From assembly GCA_019313695.1 (NCBI GenBank), contig JAFDAS010000002.1, positions 1-56,852 of the forward strand: a stretch of DNA of 56,852 nucleotides, in the 5' to 3' direction. Both the position numbers and the translations under genes were made by a program. Below, one piece after another: positions 33,799 to 42,186 of this stretch; the first letter of the stretch is position 1; each line of letters starts with the position of its first letter. Under the pieces are notes generated by a model. That model did not search any database. It was not told the DNA's origin and worked only from the letters and a program-made list of their open reading frames with translations. This stretch comes from Deltaproteobacteria bacterium (GTDB lineage: Bacteria; Desulfobacterota; Syntrophia; Syntrophales; UBA2210).

Positions 33799-35070
33799 AT
33801 GTCTTTAAAATCACGCCTAATAGCAAAAAAGATTGTGGCTCTCCACAAGAGAAGCCGTGGGAGGATTGTGGTTCTTACCGGGGCCAGGCAGACAGGCAAG
33901 ACAACTTTGGCTTCAAAGTTGTTTCCTGATCATGTTTTGCTCTCTATGGAAGATCCGGTTGTTCGCCCTGAGTTTTCCCGTTTGACGGCTAAGGACTGGG
34001 CGATAAGGTATCCAAAGGCTGTTATTGACGAAGTACAGAAACTTCCGGCCCTGATGGAGACCATCAAGGCTTGCTACGATCAATTCGACAATGTGCAATA
34101 TGTTTTGTTGGGTTCAAGCCAGATAATGTTGATGAAAAGTGTTCAAGAGACGCTGGCCGGACGGGTAGCCATAAAACATTTGTTCCCACTGACATTGCCT
34201 GAATTGATGACATCTTCATGGGGAGAAATACCACAGGAAAGCCGTCTTATCAAATGGCTGTCGCAATCACCCTCTTGTGATCCCGGCGATTTTTTAACAG
34301 GGATTCCGGGTGTTGATGAACGTTATGCAAAAGCTAAAAGGTGTTGGGAATATTATTTGGAGTGGGGCGGCATGCCGGCTCTCCTGCACAATGACTTCAC
34401 TCTGGATGACCGAAAAAACTGGCTCGAAGATTACTTTGCCACCTACCTGCAAAGAGACCTTTCTGATCTTGCGCGCTTGAACGATCTTGAACCGTTTGTC
34501 CGGGCACAACAGGCAATAGCTCTGAAGACCTCCAAGGCCATCAATTATTCTGAACTTGGCCGGCTGGCTGGTGTGAGTTCACCTACAGCCAAAAAATTTA
34601 TGCGCTATCTGGAGATAAGCTATCAGGTTCTGCAGATCCCCGCGTTCTATAGAAATCTCGAAAAGAGGTTGTCGAAACAGCCGAAGGTAATATGTCTGGA
34701 TCCTGGCGTGCGGAGGGGCATACTCAGAAAAGGGGGCATGATGGATGGCCTGGAGTGGGAATCGACTGTTATTGCTGAAATATTCAAGCAAGTAAAAACA
34801 GCTTCTTTGCCTGTGTCATTTTATCATCTGAGAACACTCGATGGAAAAGAAGTAGACCTCCTTCTCGAATGCGATGAAGGATTTGTGGCTGTGGAATGTA
34901 AAATGGCTCGTCGAATTGTGCCCGCAGACTTCAGAGCAATAAAGAGTCTGCCGGCCATTCTCGATAAACCGCTTTTGGCTGGATTTGTTATATGCCGGGA
35001 AGATTCGATTCAAAGATGGGAGGGCGACATCCCCCTTTATTCAGTCCCTGCTGCATGGCTGTTATCCTGA
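33799..35070 (+). CDS. AAA_14/DUF4143 ATPase, second copy
   Basis: 423 residues. Walker A GARQTGKT (28-35) and the family sequence VIDEVQKLPALMETIKACYD are followed by LLGSSQIMLMKSVQETLAGR. The C-terminal DUF4143 has GKEVDLLLECDEGFVAVECK (D-x(n)-E-x-K). It is only distantly similar to the ATPase at 31661. Its promoter lies immediately upstream and leaves almost no 5' leader; no ribosome site is visible between the -10 box and ATG. Confidence 0.9.
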   Translation: MSLKSRLIAKKIVALHKRSRGRIVVLTGARQTGKTTLASKLFPDHVLLSMEDPVVRPEFSRLTAKDWAIRYPKAVIDEVQKLPALMETIKACYDQFDNVQYVLLGSSQIMLMKSVQETLAGRVAIKHLFPLTLPELMTSSWGEIPQESRLIKWLSQSPSCDPGDFLTGIPGVDERYAKAKRCWEYYLEWGGMPALLHNDFTLDDRKNWLEDYFATYLQRDLSDLARLNDLEPFVRAQQAIALKTSKAINYSELGRLAGVSSPTAKKFMRYLEISYQVLQIPAFYRNLEKRLSKQPKVICLDPGVRRGILRKGGMMDGLEWESTVIAEIFKQVKTASLPVSFYHLRTLDGKEVDLLLECDEGFVAVECKMARRIVPADFRAIKSLPAILDKPLLAGFVICREDSIQRWEGDIPLYSVPAAWLLS

Positions 35071-35239
35071 CAGAAATTATATTCGCTCTATTGTAACAAT
35101 GTCCTTTGTCCTGCTTAATTCTGGATTTCCGGTAATGATAAATGCTGGAAATTTAAGGGCAGTGACTGCGACGAAATCCCGACTCGTCGGGACGCTGATA
35201 TGGCAAATCTGGTTTTGATTTCATGGCCTTCATTATGAT

Positions 35240-35268
35240 TTGACAAAGTATTTTTATATTGGTATGAA
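35240..35268 (+). promoter_or_regulatory. Candidate sigma-70 promoter of the AbrB-VapC pair
   Basis: TTGACA (35240-35245) with a 17-base spacer to TATGAA (35263-35268), about 30 bases before the AbrB-like ATG, which has a GGAGG ribosome site. Upstream, TCCCGAC-TC-GTCGGGA (35177-35192) is a small perfect hairpin of unknown role. Confidence 0.55.
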
Positions 35269-35299
35269 TTACTTATTCAGAAAGATGGAGGTATAAAAT

Positions 35300-35515
35300 A
35301 TGAAAATATCTGAACGAGGACAAATTACTGTCCCCAAGCCGCTTCGCGATCGATTTGGTCTGTATAAAAATGTTGAGATCCAAATGATTTCGTCGAAAGA
35401 AGGTATTCTAATCCAAAAACAAAGCCGTGGCAAACATCCTGTTGATTTAATATACGGGATTCTCGAGAAACCGTCTGATACTGATACATATATTGAAGAG
35501 GTCCGGGGAAGATGA
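35300..35515 (+). CDS. AbrB/SpoVT-type antitoxin
   Basis: 71 residues: MKISERGQITVPKPLRDRFG is the swapped-hairpin AbrB DNA-binding motif, followed by a short tail that would wrap the toxin. It would repress its own operon and neutralise the PIN protein downstream. GGAGG precedes the start, and the stop overlaps the next ATG by 4 bases. Confidence 0.9.
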   Translation: MKISERGQITVPKPLRDRFGLYKNVEIQMISSKEGILIQKQSRGKHPVDLIYGILEKPSDTDTYIEEVRGR

Positions 35516-35913
35516 TCACTGCTGTTGATACCAATATCCTCCTGGATGTTTTCCTTCCGGATAAAAAATTTGCCTCAGATTCTTCAAAACTTCTAAAGCT
35601 GGCATACGACGAGGGGGCGTTGGTCATCTGCGATATAGTTTATGCTGAACTTGTGCCCCAATTTGAGAAGAGACTTGTGCTGGATAGCACACTGACAACC
35701 ATAAATGTATCTTTGTCATCTGTGGATAAAGATGTTGCATTTATTGCCGGGGAAAGATGGAAAAAATATAGAGAGTCGGGTGGAAAAAGGGAACGAATCA
35801 TTACAGATTTTCTCATAGGTGCACATGCTATGATCAAGGCAGAACGCTTCCTCACTCGAGACAGAGGTTTCTATAAATCCTATTTTCCTGATCTTAAAAT
35901 ATTTTCCCTGTAA
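35512..35913 (+). CDS. vapC: PIN-domain toxin (VapC type)
   Basis: 133 residues. The PIN acidic residues are recognisable: Asp6 in TAVDTNILLDV, an acidic residue in YAELVP, and the C-terminal ITDFLIGAHAMIKAERFLTR then DRGFYKSYFP. VapC toxins are metal-dependent endoribonucleases, often against tRNA or rRNA. Gene order (AbrB antitoxin then toxin, 4-base overlap) is canonical. The glycosyltransferase cluster resumes 92 bases downstream. Confidence 0.9.
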   Translation: MITAVDTNILLDVFLPDKKFASDSSKLLKLAYDEGALVICDIVYAELVPQFEKRLVLDSTLTTINVSLSSVDKDVAFIAGERWKKYRESGGKRERIITDFLIGAHAMIKAERFLTRDRGFYKSYFPDLKIFSL

Positions 35914-36005
35914 TCGGTCAGTCTTATCTGGTTGGACGTTCCATTTGAATCAGTATTATCAAAAAGAGTTTGATCGAACTGTTGGTGGTAAAAGAGGGTT
36001 GAATC

Positions 36006-37220
36006 TTGAATGTTTTGTTCGTTTCCGATGTTTCAATAACTAAAGCGACTTCTGGAGCCGAAAGGGTTCTATTTGAGCAGAGCACCATCTTGCAAAAGAG
36101 GGGACATAGTGTTCATATCCTAACCCGTAAATTGCCGGAACATGAATCAAGTCATGAAATTATTCAGGGTGTTAATGAATGGAGATACGATGCTGATCAG
36201 AAAAGTATTCCCTCTTTTAGTAAATCAATTTTTTTTGACTGCAAAAAGCTTTTCGAGTTTCTTCAGGACCAATTTTCTTTTGATGTAATAAATTTTCACC
36301 AACCATTTTCCGCTTTCGGTGTTATCCGCTCGTCCGCCAGTCAGAAAATAAAAAAAATCTATACATGCCATTCTTTGTCGTTTGAGGAGTTTCAATCAAG
36401 GAATTCAAAACCGAGAAACGTTATAAAAAAAGTCTTATATTCACTAAATATTAAAGTACGGAGATTTATCGAAAGAAAAGCGCTGAATTCATCCGGAAAG
36501 ATTGTTGTTCTCAGCCGGTTTACGCAGGAGAAATTGCAGTGTATCTATAAAATCCCTGTTGAAAAAGTCACAGTTATTCCGGGAGGAGTCGATCTTAAAC
36601 GATTTCATCCCACTGTCGAAAGAACAAAAGTAAGGCAGCGTTTAAATATTCCTAAAGAAAAAATGATATTGCTTACAGTGCGTGATTTGGAACCGCGAAT
36701 GGGTTTGGAAAATCTCATTTATGCTGTAAAAAAAGTAAGGTTGGAGTTGCCTGATATTTATCTCGTTTTAGGCGGGAAGGGGCCTTTGGGTGTAGACCTT
36801 AAATTGTTAACTCGAAAGCTTGGTATTGAAGATTGCATCAGATTTACCGGTTTTATTCCGGAAGAACTACTTCCTGATTATTATCGAATGGCCGATATTT
36901 TTATTCTTCCAACTTTAGAATTAGAAGGGTTTGGGTTAATTACCCTGGAAGCACTGGGATCAGGTGTTCCTGTTCTGGGAACGCCGGTAGGCGGCACAGT
37001 TGAAATTTTGAGCAGGCTGAATTCCAAATATCTTTTCAAAGATACCAAACCAGAGTCCATGGCAGAATTAATTATTGAGACATGTCAGGAGTTTGAAAAC
37101 AATCCAGAACTCTGGCAGAATGTTTCTTCTCAGTGCAGGTTATTTGCGGAGGAAAATTATTCCTGGGAGAAGAATGCCAAATCTCTGGAAAATTTATTTG
37201 CAGAAGTAACAGCAGGGTGA
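36006..37220 (+). CDS. Glycosyltransferase family 4
   Basis: 404 residues from a TTG start (MNVLFVSDVSITKATSGAER) with AAGAGGG upstream. The GT4 nucleotide-binding domain contains LLTVRDLEPRMGLENLIYAV and VLGGKGPLGVDLKLLTRKLG, with ELEGFGLITLEALGSGVPVL (E-x7-E) for donor binding. The 3' end overlaps the NodB-like gene by 4 bases (GTGA). It resumes the sugar locus after the toxin-antitoxin island. Confidence 0.9.
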   Translation: MNVLFVSDVSITKATSGAERVLFEQSTILQKRGHSVHILTRKLPEHESSHEIIQGVNEWRYDADQKSIPSFSKSIFFDCKKLFEFLQDQFSFDVINFHQPFSAFGVIRSSASQKIKKIYTCHSLSFEEFQSRNSKPRNVIKKVLYSLNIKVRRFIERKALNSSGKIVVLSRFTQEKLQCIYKIPVEKVTVIPGGVDLKRFHPTVERTKVRQRLNIPKEKMILLTVRDLEPRMGLENLIYAVKKVRLELPDIYLVLGGKGPLGVDLKLLTRKLGIEDCIRFTGFIPEELLPDYYRMADIFILPTLELEGFGLITLEALGSGVPVLGTPVGGTVEILSRLNSKYLFKDTKPESMAELIIETCQEFENNPELWQNVSSQCRLFAEENYSWEKNAKSLENLFAEVTAG

Positions 37221-38014
37221 AAGTCGTGAAAGAAATACCAGTTTTACTCTATCAAAATGTAGGCCATTATCCGGCGGATGCAATGGAGGATGGCCTTCCA
37301 CCTGAACCGTTCAAACGGCAGATGAGATTCCTTTCAGAAAATGGCTATAATATCGTAACGCTGGATCAGGCGTTGGATCATCTTGCCGGTCATGACAAGC
37401 TACCCCCCAAATCCCTTGCGATCACCATTGATGGCGGCTATCGAGACGCCTGCACGAATGTATTCCCCGTTTTAAAAAGTCATGATTTTCACGCAACATT
37501 TTTTATCATTCCGGAATGTGTTGGTGGTGAAAGGAAAATTAAGGGGAATTCTATAGCGTGCTTAAATTGGAACCAGGTAAATGAAATGGCAGATAGTGGT
37601 ATGGAAATAGGTTTGCTGGCCTATGAGGGCAGAGGGATTAAAGGTCGGTATGACGAGGAGTCCGTAAAACAAAGCATCTCCGATTCACTAAAGATAATAG
37701 CTGAAAACTATAGTGGGGATATTCGATTCTGTGCGTTCAAGGAGGGAGTGCCGGAAAAACCATTATGGAATTTTTTGAGGGGCCGGGGATTTCAGGCAGT
37801 TTTCACGCAGTGTCCTACAAATAGGCGACCCGGTCTGTCCGGTATTGGCCGAATCCAGATCGATGACGATGACCACAATATCTTTCTCACCAAGATTTCT
37901 AAAATATACCTCTTTTTTAAAGATAAACGCTCTTGGAAATATATTCGCAGGTATAAAATTGACAAGCTGGCCCATCGAATATCTGAGACACTGAATGCGA
38001 TTAGAGGGGGATAA
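37217..38014 (+). CDS. NodB-like polysaccharide deacetylase homologue with a degenerate active site
   Basis: 265 residues from GTG 37217, which overlaps the upstream stop as GTGA; GTG 37226 is an alternative. The fold is recognisable: IPVLLYQNVGHY, LAITIDGGYRDACTNVFPVL, ATFFIIPECVG. However, motif 1 (TFDDG) reads TIDGG, and the zinc-ligand motif 2 (normally H-S/T-x-x-H-P after EIG) reads EIGLLAYEG, so both zinc histidines are absent. It may be a non-catalytic carbohydrate-binding relative or have another chemistry. It sits between two GT4 genes, consistent with a polysaccharide role. Confidence 0.75.
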   Translation: MKVVKEIPVLLYQNVGHYPADAMEDGLPPEPFKRQMRFLSENGYNIVTLDQALDHLAGHDKLPPKSLAITIDGGYRDACTNVFPVLKSHDFHATFFIIPECVGGERKIKGNSIACLNWNQVNEMADSGMEIGLLAYEGRGIKGRYDEESVKQSISDSLKIIAENYSGDIRFCAFKEGVPEKPLWNFLRGRGFQAVFTQCPTNRRPGLSGIGRIQIDDDDHNIFLTKISKIYLFFKDKRSWKYIRRYKIDKLAHRISETLNAIRGG

Positions 38015-38085
38015 GGACTGCTTTATAAGGGATAACACGAGTCAGTGATTTGCTGGTATTCCAATTATATGGAAGGATAATATTG

Positions 38086-39282
38086 TTGGAAAAGATAAAG
38101 GTTGCGCATATCATTACCCGATTTGATAAAGGTGGGTCTTCAGAAAATACCTTTTTGACGGTTGTGGGTCTTGATAAAGAAAAATACGACGTTATTTTGA
38201 TCAAAGGCCTTTCGCTGGAGTCTGAAATGGGTGTACGGGAAGCCCGGTCGGTGAAAGATAACCTGACTGAGGTTGAAAGGTGCAGGATCAGAACATTAAC
38301 CATTCCCGAGCTTGTTAGAAAGATTTCTCTTCTGCATGATTTGAAAACCTTTATTTCTTTAATCAAAATATTCCTGAAAGAAAAACCACATATTGTTCAT
38401 ACCCATACTTCAAAGGCTGGGATTCTGGGAAGATGGGCGGCTTTTTTTGCTCTAATTCCTGTCATTGTTCATACTCCACACGGCCACGTATTCTGGGGGT
38501 ATTTTGGCAGGTGTAAGACAACATTCTACATTATCCTCGAAAAGTTGACGGCCTGCATCACGGATAAGATTATCGCGCTTACACAGCAGGAAAAAAACGA
38601 TCATCTTCACTTCCGCATCGCTCCCGAGGATAGGTTTTCAGTTGTGCATAGCGGTGTTGATCTGGACAAGTTTTTCAATACGTCTGTTAATCCCGCGGCG
38701 ATGAAAAAAAGACTGGAGATTCCCGAAGGCAATCTGGTTGTGGGAACTGTCGGTCGGCTTACACCGATAAAAGGACACAGATATTTGATCGAGGCGGCAG
38801 GGAAAAATTTGGATGTCAGGCCGGATACGACGTTTGTCTTTTTGGGCGATGGCGAACTTTTAGGCGAACTCAAAAATATGGCCACTAAGTTGGGCGTAAA
38901 AGAGAATGTAAAGTTTTTAGGCTGGCGTGATGATGTGGCTGAAGTAATGTCAGTATTTGATATATTTGTTCTGCCTTCGCTGAACGAAGGAATGGGACGG
39001 GTACTCGTTGAGGCAATGGCCCTTGGGAAGCCGGTTGTGGCAAGTGATGTAGGCGGAATCCCTGACCTTGTAGTCGACTGTAAAAACGGATACCTGGTCC
39101 CTGTTGGTGATGTAGAGACCCTGGTTGCGAAAATAAAAGAACTTCTTGATGATCCCGGAAAAATGGAAGAAATGGGCAAATGCGGAAAGAAGATAGCCGT
39201 TGATTACAGTGCGAATGCAATGGTACAAAAAATTGATCAGTTATACCATGAGTTGTTGCGTGGGAAGGATATAACGATCTGA
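38086..39282 (+). CDS. Glycosyltransferase family 4
   Basis: 398 residues from TTG 38086 (MEKIKVAHIITRFDKGGSSE), with GGAAGGA eight bases upstream; TTG at 38083 or 38050 are in-frame alternatives. Core blocks: HTHTSKAGILGRWAAFFALI, VVGTVGRLTPIKGHRYLIEA, VKFLGWRDDVAEVMSVFDIF and SLNEGMGRVLVEAMALGKPV (E-x7-E). The N-terminal HTHTSKAGILGR block is shared with the WbpH/CapM-like subset. One base separates its stop from the PHP gene. Confidence 0.9.
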   Translation: MEKIKVAHIITRFDKGGSSENTFLTVVGLDKEKYDVILIKGLSLESEMGVREARSVKDNLTEVERCRIRTLTIPELVRKISLLHDLKTFISLIKIFLKEKPHIVHTHTSKAGILGRWAAFFALIPVIVHTPHGHVFWGYFGRCKTTFYIILEKLTACITDKIIALTQQEKNDHLHFRIAPEDRFSVVHSGVDLDKFFNTSVNPAAMKKRLEIPEGNLVVGTVGRLTPIKGHRYLIEAAGKNLDVRPDTTFVFLGDGELLGELKNMATKLGVKENVKFLGWRDDVAEVMSVFDIFVLPSLNEGMGRVLVEAMALGKPVVASDVGGIPDLVVDCKNGYLVPVGDVETLVAKIKELLDDPGKMEEMGKCGKKIAVDYSANAMVQKIDQLYHELLRGKDITI

Positions 39283-39283
39283 C

Positions 39284-40729
39284 ATGGGAAAACCTTTCAA
39301 AATAAAAAAATGCCTCCTTATTCTTTCGATCATTGCGTTGTTGCTTTTGCCTGTTGCCTCCCAGGGGGCTTCATATCAGCAGGTTGCCGGTCTGATTGAC
39401 CTTCGCAGTACTTTTTCTGATGGCGCTTATGATATAGAAACCCTTGTGAAAATGGCAAAGGCCAGGGGATTTGAGGTTCTTGTTATCAATGACCACGACA
39501 GGGTGGCCATGGAATACGGGGTGCCGCCTTTCAGGAATATACTCAGGAAAAGGGTAGAGCTGCCCTCCATAAACAAGAATGGCGCAAAGGCCTATCTGGA
39601 TTCAATAAAGCGTGTGCAGGAAAAGTATCCCGATATGGTCATCATTCCCGGTTCGGAGACAGCCGCTTTTTATTACTGGACCGGTTCCTATTTCAAAAAA
39701 AATATTACCGCCCATAATCACGAGAGGCGCATCCTGACCATAGGAATGGAAGAACCCGAGGACTATGAAAATCTTCCTATTTTACACAACGGTTCTTCTA
39801 CTAAGTATATGCGCGCCGCTGTTTTTGGGGTACTGCTGGGGCTGGTCTTTATACTGGTTTCATTTTTCCTTGTCAGAAAAAGGGGTTTTTACAGGGCGTG
39901 CGGTGTAATCTCTCTGATTTTGGGTGTGGTCTTTATTATCAACAGCAATCCCTTCAGGAGTTCGCCCTTTGATCAGTATCATGGTGACCAGGGGATGGCA
40001 CCTTACCGGCTTCTGACAGATTATGTAAATTCGAGAGGTGGACTGACCTTCTGGAACTATCCTGAAACAAACTCCGGTGTCAGAAAAATGGGACCGATTA
40101 TGGTTGATACGCCCCCTTATCCGGAGGTACTGGAGGAATCTGAAGGCTATACGGGATTTGCCGCTCTTTACGGGGACAACATAACTGTTACTGAACCCGG
40201 GAATATATGGGATAGAGTTCTAACCGCGTATTGTAAAGGGGTAAGAAACAGACCGGTCTGGGGAATATCTACGGCTGATTTTCATAAGGAAGGTGGAGCC
40301 GGGGAAAAACTGGGGAATTTTCCGACGGTTTTTCTTGTTCGGGAAAAAAGCAGGAAAGGCGTTATGGAAGCGCTGAAAAATGGAAAGATGTATGCCTATA
40401 GAGGTGGATATCCGCAGTTCGTCAGGCTTGATGAATTTTCTGTCTGTTCGCCCGACGGTAAAAATGAGGGCATTTCAGGGGACGAGATCGTATTAAAAGA
40501 AAGCCCAAGAATCAGGATCTCTCTTTCAGCCTCAGAGATCTCAGAAAAAAAAGTAAAAGTTCGGTTGATAAGATCGGGAGAGCTGGTTAAGACCTTTGAA
40601 GGAACGCTGCCTATGCAGATCGATTATGAAGATAAATATTTTCAACCCGGTGAGAAGGTTTTTTACAGAATGGATATGCGCGGCTGTGGTACACTCGTCT
40701 CCAATCCTATCTTTGTGAGGTTTGAATAA
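39284..40729 (+). CDS. Membrane-embedded PHP-domain-like protein
   Basis: 481 residues. A signal peptide or N-terminal anchor (LLILSIIALLLLPVASQGAS) is followed by a PHP-like start (IDLRSTFSDGAYDIETLVKM and VINDHDR). Two adjacent membrane helices at about 178-220 (AAVFGVLLGLVFILVSFFLV, then ACGVISLILGVVFII) follow, then the PHP continuation ending WGISTADFHKEG. The first metal motif is degenerate: the D-L-H-x-H-T pattern reads DLRSTF. A hydrolase or binding role at the periplasmic face is possible. Its last 14 codons are repeated at 43755-43798, downstream of the next two genes. Confidence 0.78.
   Translation: MGKPFKIKKCLLILSIIALLLLPVASQGASYQQVAGLIDLRSTFSDGAYDIETLVKMAKARGFEVLVINDHDRVAMEYGVPPFRNILRKRVELPSINKNGAKAYLDSIKRVQEKYPDMVIIPGSETAAFYYWTGSYFKKNITAHNHERRILTIGMEEPEDYENLPILHNGSSTKYMRAAVFGVLLGLVFILVSFFLVRKRGFYRACGVISLILGVVFIINSNPFRSSPFDQYHGDQGMAPYRLLTDYVNSRGGLTFWNYPETNSGVRKMGPIMVDTPPYPEVLEESEGYTGFAALYGDNITVTEPGNIWDRVLTAYCKGVRNRPVWGISTADFHKEGGAGEKLGNFPTVFLVREKSRKGVMEALKNGKMYAYRGGYPQFVRLDEFSVCSPDGKNEGISGDEIVLKESPRIRISLSASEISEKKVKVRLIRSGELVKTFEGTLPMQIDYEDKYFQPGEKVFYRMDMRGCGTLVSNPIFVRFE
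40682..40725 (+). repeat. 44-bp direct repeat, left copy (end of the PHP gene)
   Basis: GGCTGTGGTACACTCGTCTC begins the repeat, which encodes CGTLVSNPIFVRF. It matches 43755-43798 at 42 of 44 positions. Confidence 0.92.
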
Positions 40730-40745
40730 TTTATTGAGGGATTAT

Positions 40746-42170
40746 ATGAAATTATCAATTATCATGCCTGTCTATAATGAGCGCTATACAATCAGAGAAT
40801 GTATAAACAGAGTTTTGAATGCGGAGCTACCTGAGAACACAACAAGAGAACTGATAATAGTTGATGACCACTCAGATGATGGAACCTGGGAAATAATTCA
40901 GGATTTGGCGAAGTTGCATGATAACATAACAATTTTAAGACAGGAAAAAAACCAGGGAAAAGGGACGGCTATAAAAAGGGCTGTGGATGAGATATCCGGT
41001 GATATAGTTATTATCCAAGATGCAGATCTGGAGTACAGCCCTGATGAATATAAAAAGCTTATAAGACCTATATTAAATGGAGATGCCGATGTGGTATATG
41101 GCTCCCGTTTCGGTTTTTCTGAGATGAGGCGCATTCTCTATTTCAAGCATGCTCTGGGGAATAAGCTCTTAACATTCTTATCAAATTGGTTTACTGACTT
41201 GAATTTAACAGATATTGAGACCTGTTATAAAGCTTTCAGGGCATCAATATTAAAGAGTATACCGATCAGATCAAAAAGATTTGGTTTTGAACCGGAAATT
41301 ACAGCAAAAATAGCAAAAAGAAATCTAAGAATTTTTGAGGTTCCTATTTCCTATTTTGGACGGACCTACCGCGAGGGAAAGAAAATTACCTGGAGAGATG
41401 GTTTTGCTGCAATATGGGTTATAGTAAAATTTTGGTTTATTGATGATCTTTATAGGGATGAAGATAAAACTATTCTTCTTGCAATGTCCAATACACGCCA
41501 TTTTAACAAGTGGCTTGCCTCTCTTCTCAGGCCGTATTTAGGTGATAAAATTTTAGAAGTGGGTGCGGGCATGGGAACTATGACATTAGAATTTCTCCCC
41601 AGAGAGCACTATACTTGTCTGGAAATAGACCCGTTGCACATAATAACGCTGGAAAACATGTTTATGAACAAATCAAATGTCGATGTATTAGAGTTAAACA
41701 TTGAGGACACAAAAAAAGTAAAAACGCTTAACAAATCATACGATACAATGCTGTGTCTGAATGTTTTGGAGCATTTACAAGATGATTATGAGGCATTAAA
41801 AAATATGAATGAATTACTTACAGAAGGAGGGAGGCTTGTATTGGTTGTTCCAAATTGCCCGAAACTATACAATTCGCTTGACAGAGCGCTTGGACACATA
41901 AAGAGATATAAAGTAAAAGATATAGAAAATTTATTGACAAGCTTCGGTTATAAAATCATATGGCTGAAAACGTTTAACAAGGTTAGTATCCTTGGCTGGT
42001 TTTTAAATGGGAATTTGCTTAAAAGAACTCATTTCAGCAAAATTCAGCTAAAAATTTATGATTGTTTTGTCTGGCTTTGGAGACTTGTAGATCCTTTTCT
42101 GCCTTGGCCAGGGCAGTCAATTATCGCTGTTGGAGAGAAGAGTGCCAATAAAGAGGGTGCCACAGAATGA
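40746..42170 (+). CDS. GT2 glycosyltransferase fused to a methyltransferase
   Basis: 474 residues from ATG 40746 (MKLSIIMPVYNERYTIRECI), with GAGGG upstream; an earlier in-frame start at 40722 adds eight non-conserved residues. The N-terminal half is a dolichyl/undecaprenyl-phosphate-mannose-synthase-like GT2 with IIVDDHSDDGT, QDADLEY (DxD) and GRTYREGKKITWRDGFAAIW. The C-terminal half (about 255-470) is a class I methyltransferase: ILEVGAGMGTMTLEFLPREH and LCLNVLEHLQDDYEALKNMN. The next gene is a GT39-type membrane transferase that would use a polyprenyl-phosphate sugar, so the two may form a donor-acceptor pair. Confidence 0.88.
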   Translation: MKLSIIMPVYNERYTIRECINRVLNAELPENTTRELIIVDDHSDDGTWEIIQDLAKLHDNITILRQEKNQGKGTAIKRAVDEISGDIVIIQDADLEYSPDEYKKLIRPILNGDADVVYGSRFGFSEMRRILYFKHALGNKLLTFLSNWFTDLNLTDIETCYKAFRASILKSIPIRSKRFGFEPEITAKIAKRNLRIFEVPISYFGRTYREGKKITWRDGFAAIWVIVKFWFIDDLYRDEDKTILLAMSNTRHFNKWLASLLRPYLGDKILEVGAGMGTMTLEFLPREHYTCLEIDPLHIITLENMFMNKSNVDVLELNIEDTKKVKTLNKSYDTMLCLNVLEHLQDDYEALKNMNELLTEGGRLVLVVPNCPKLYNSLDRALGHIKRYKVKDIENLLTSFGYKIIWLKTFNKVSILGWFLNGNLLKRTHFSKIQLKIYDCFVWLWRLVDPFLPWPGQSIIAVGEKSANKEGATE

Positions 42171-42186
42171 GTGACATTTAAGCTTT

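Noticed and set aside
31661-35913. Insertion sequence or prophage
   Set aside because: No transposase, integrase or phage structural gene is seen; only ATPases and toxin-antitoxin pairs.
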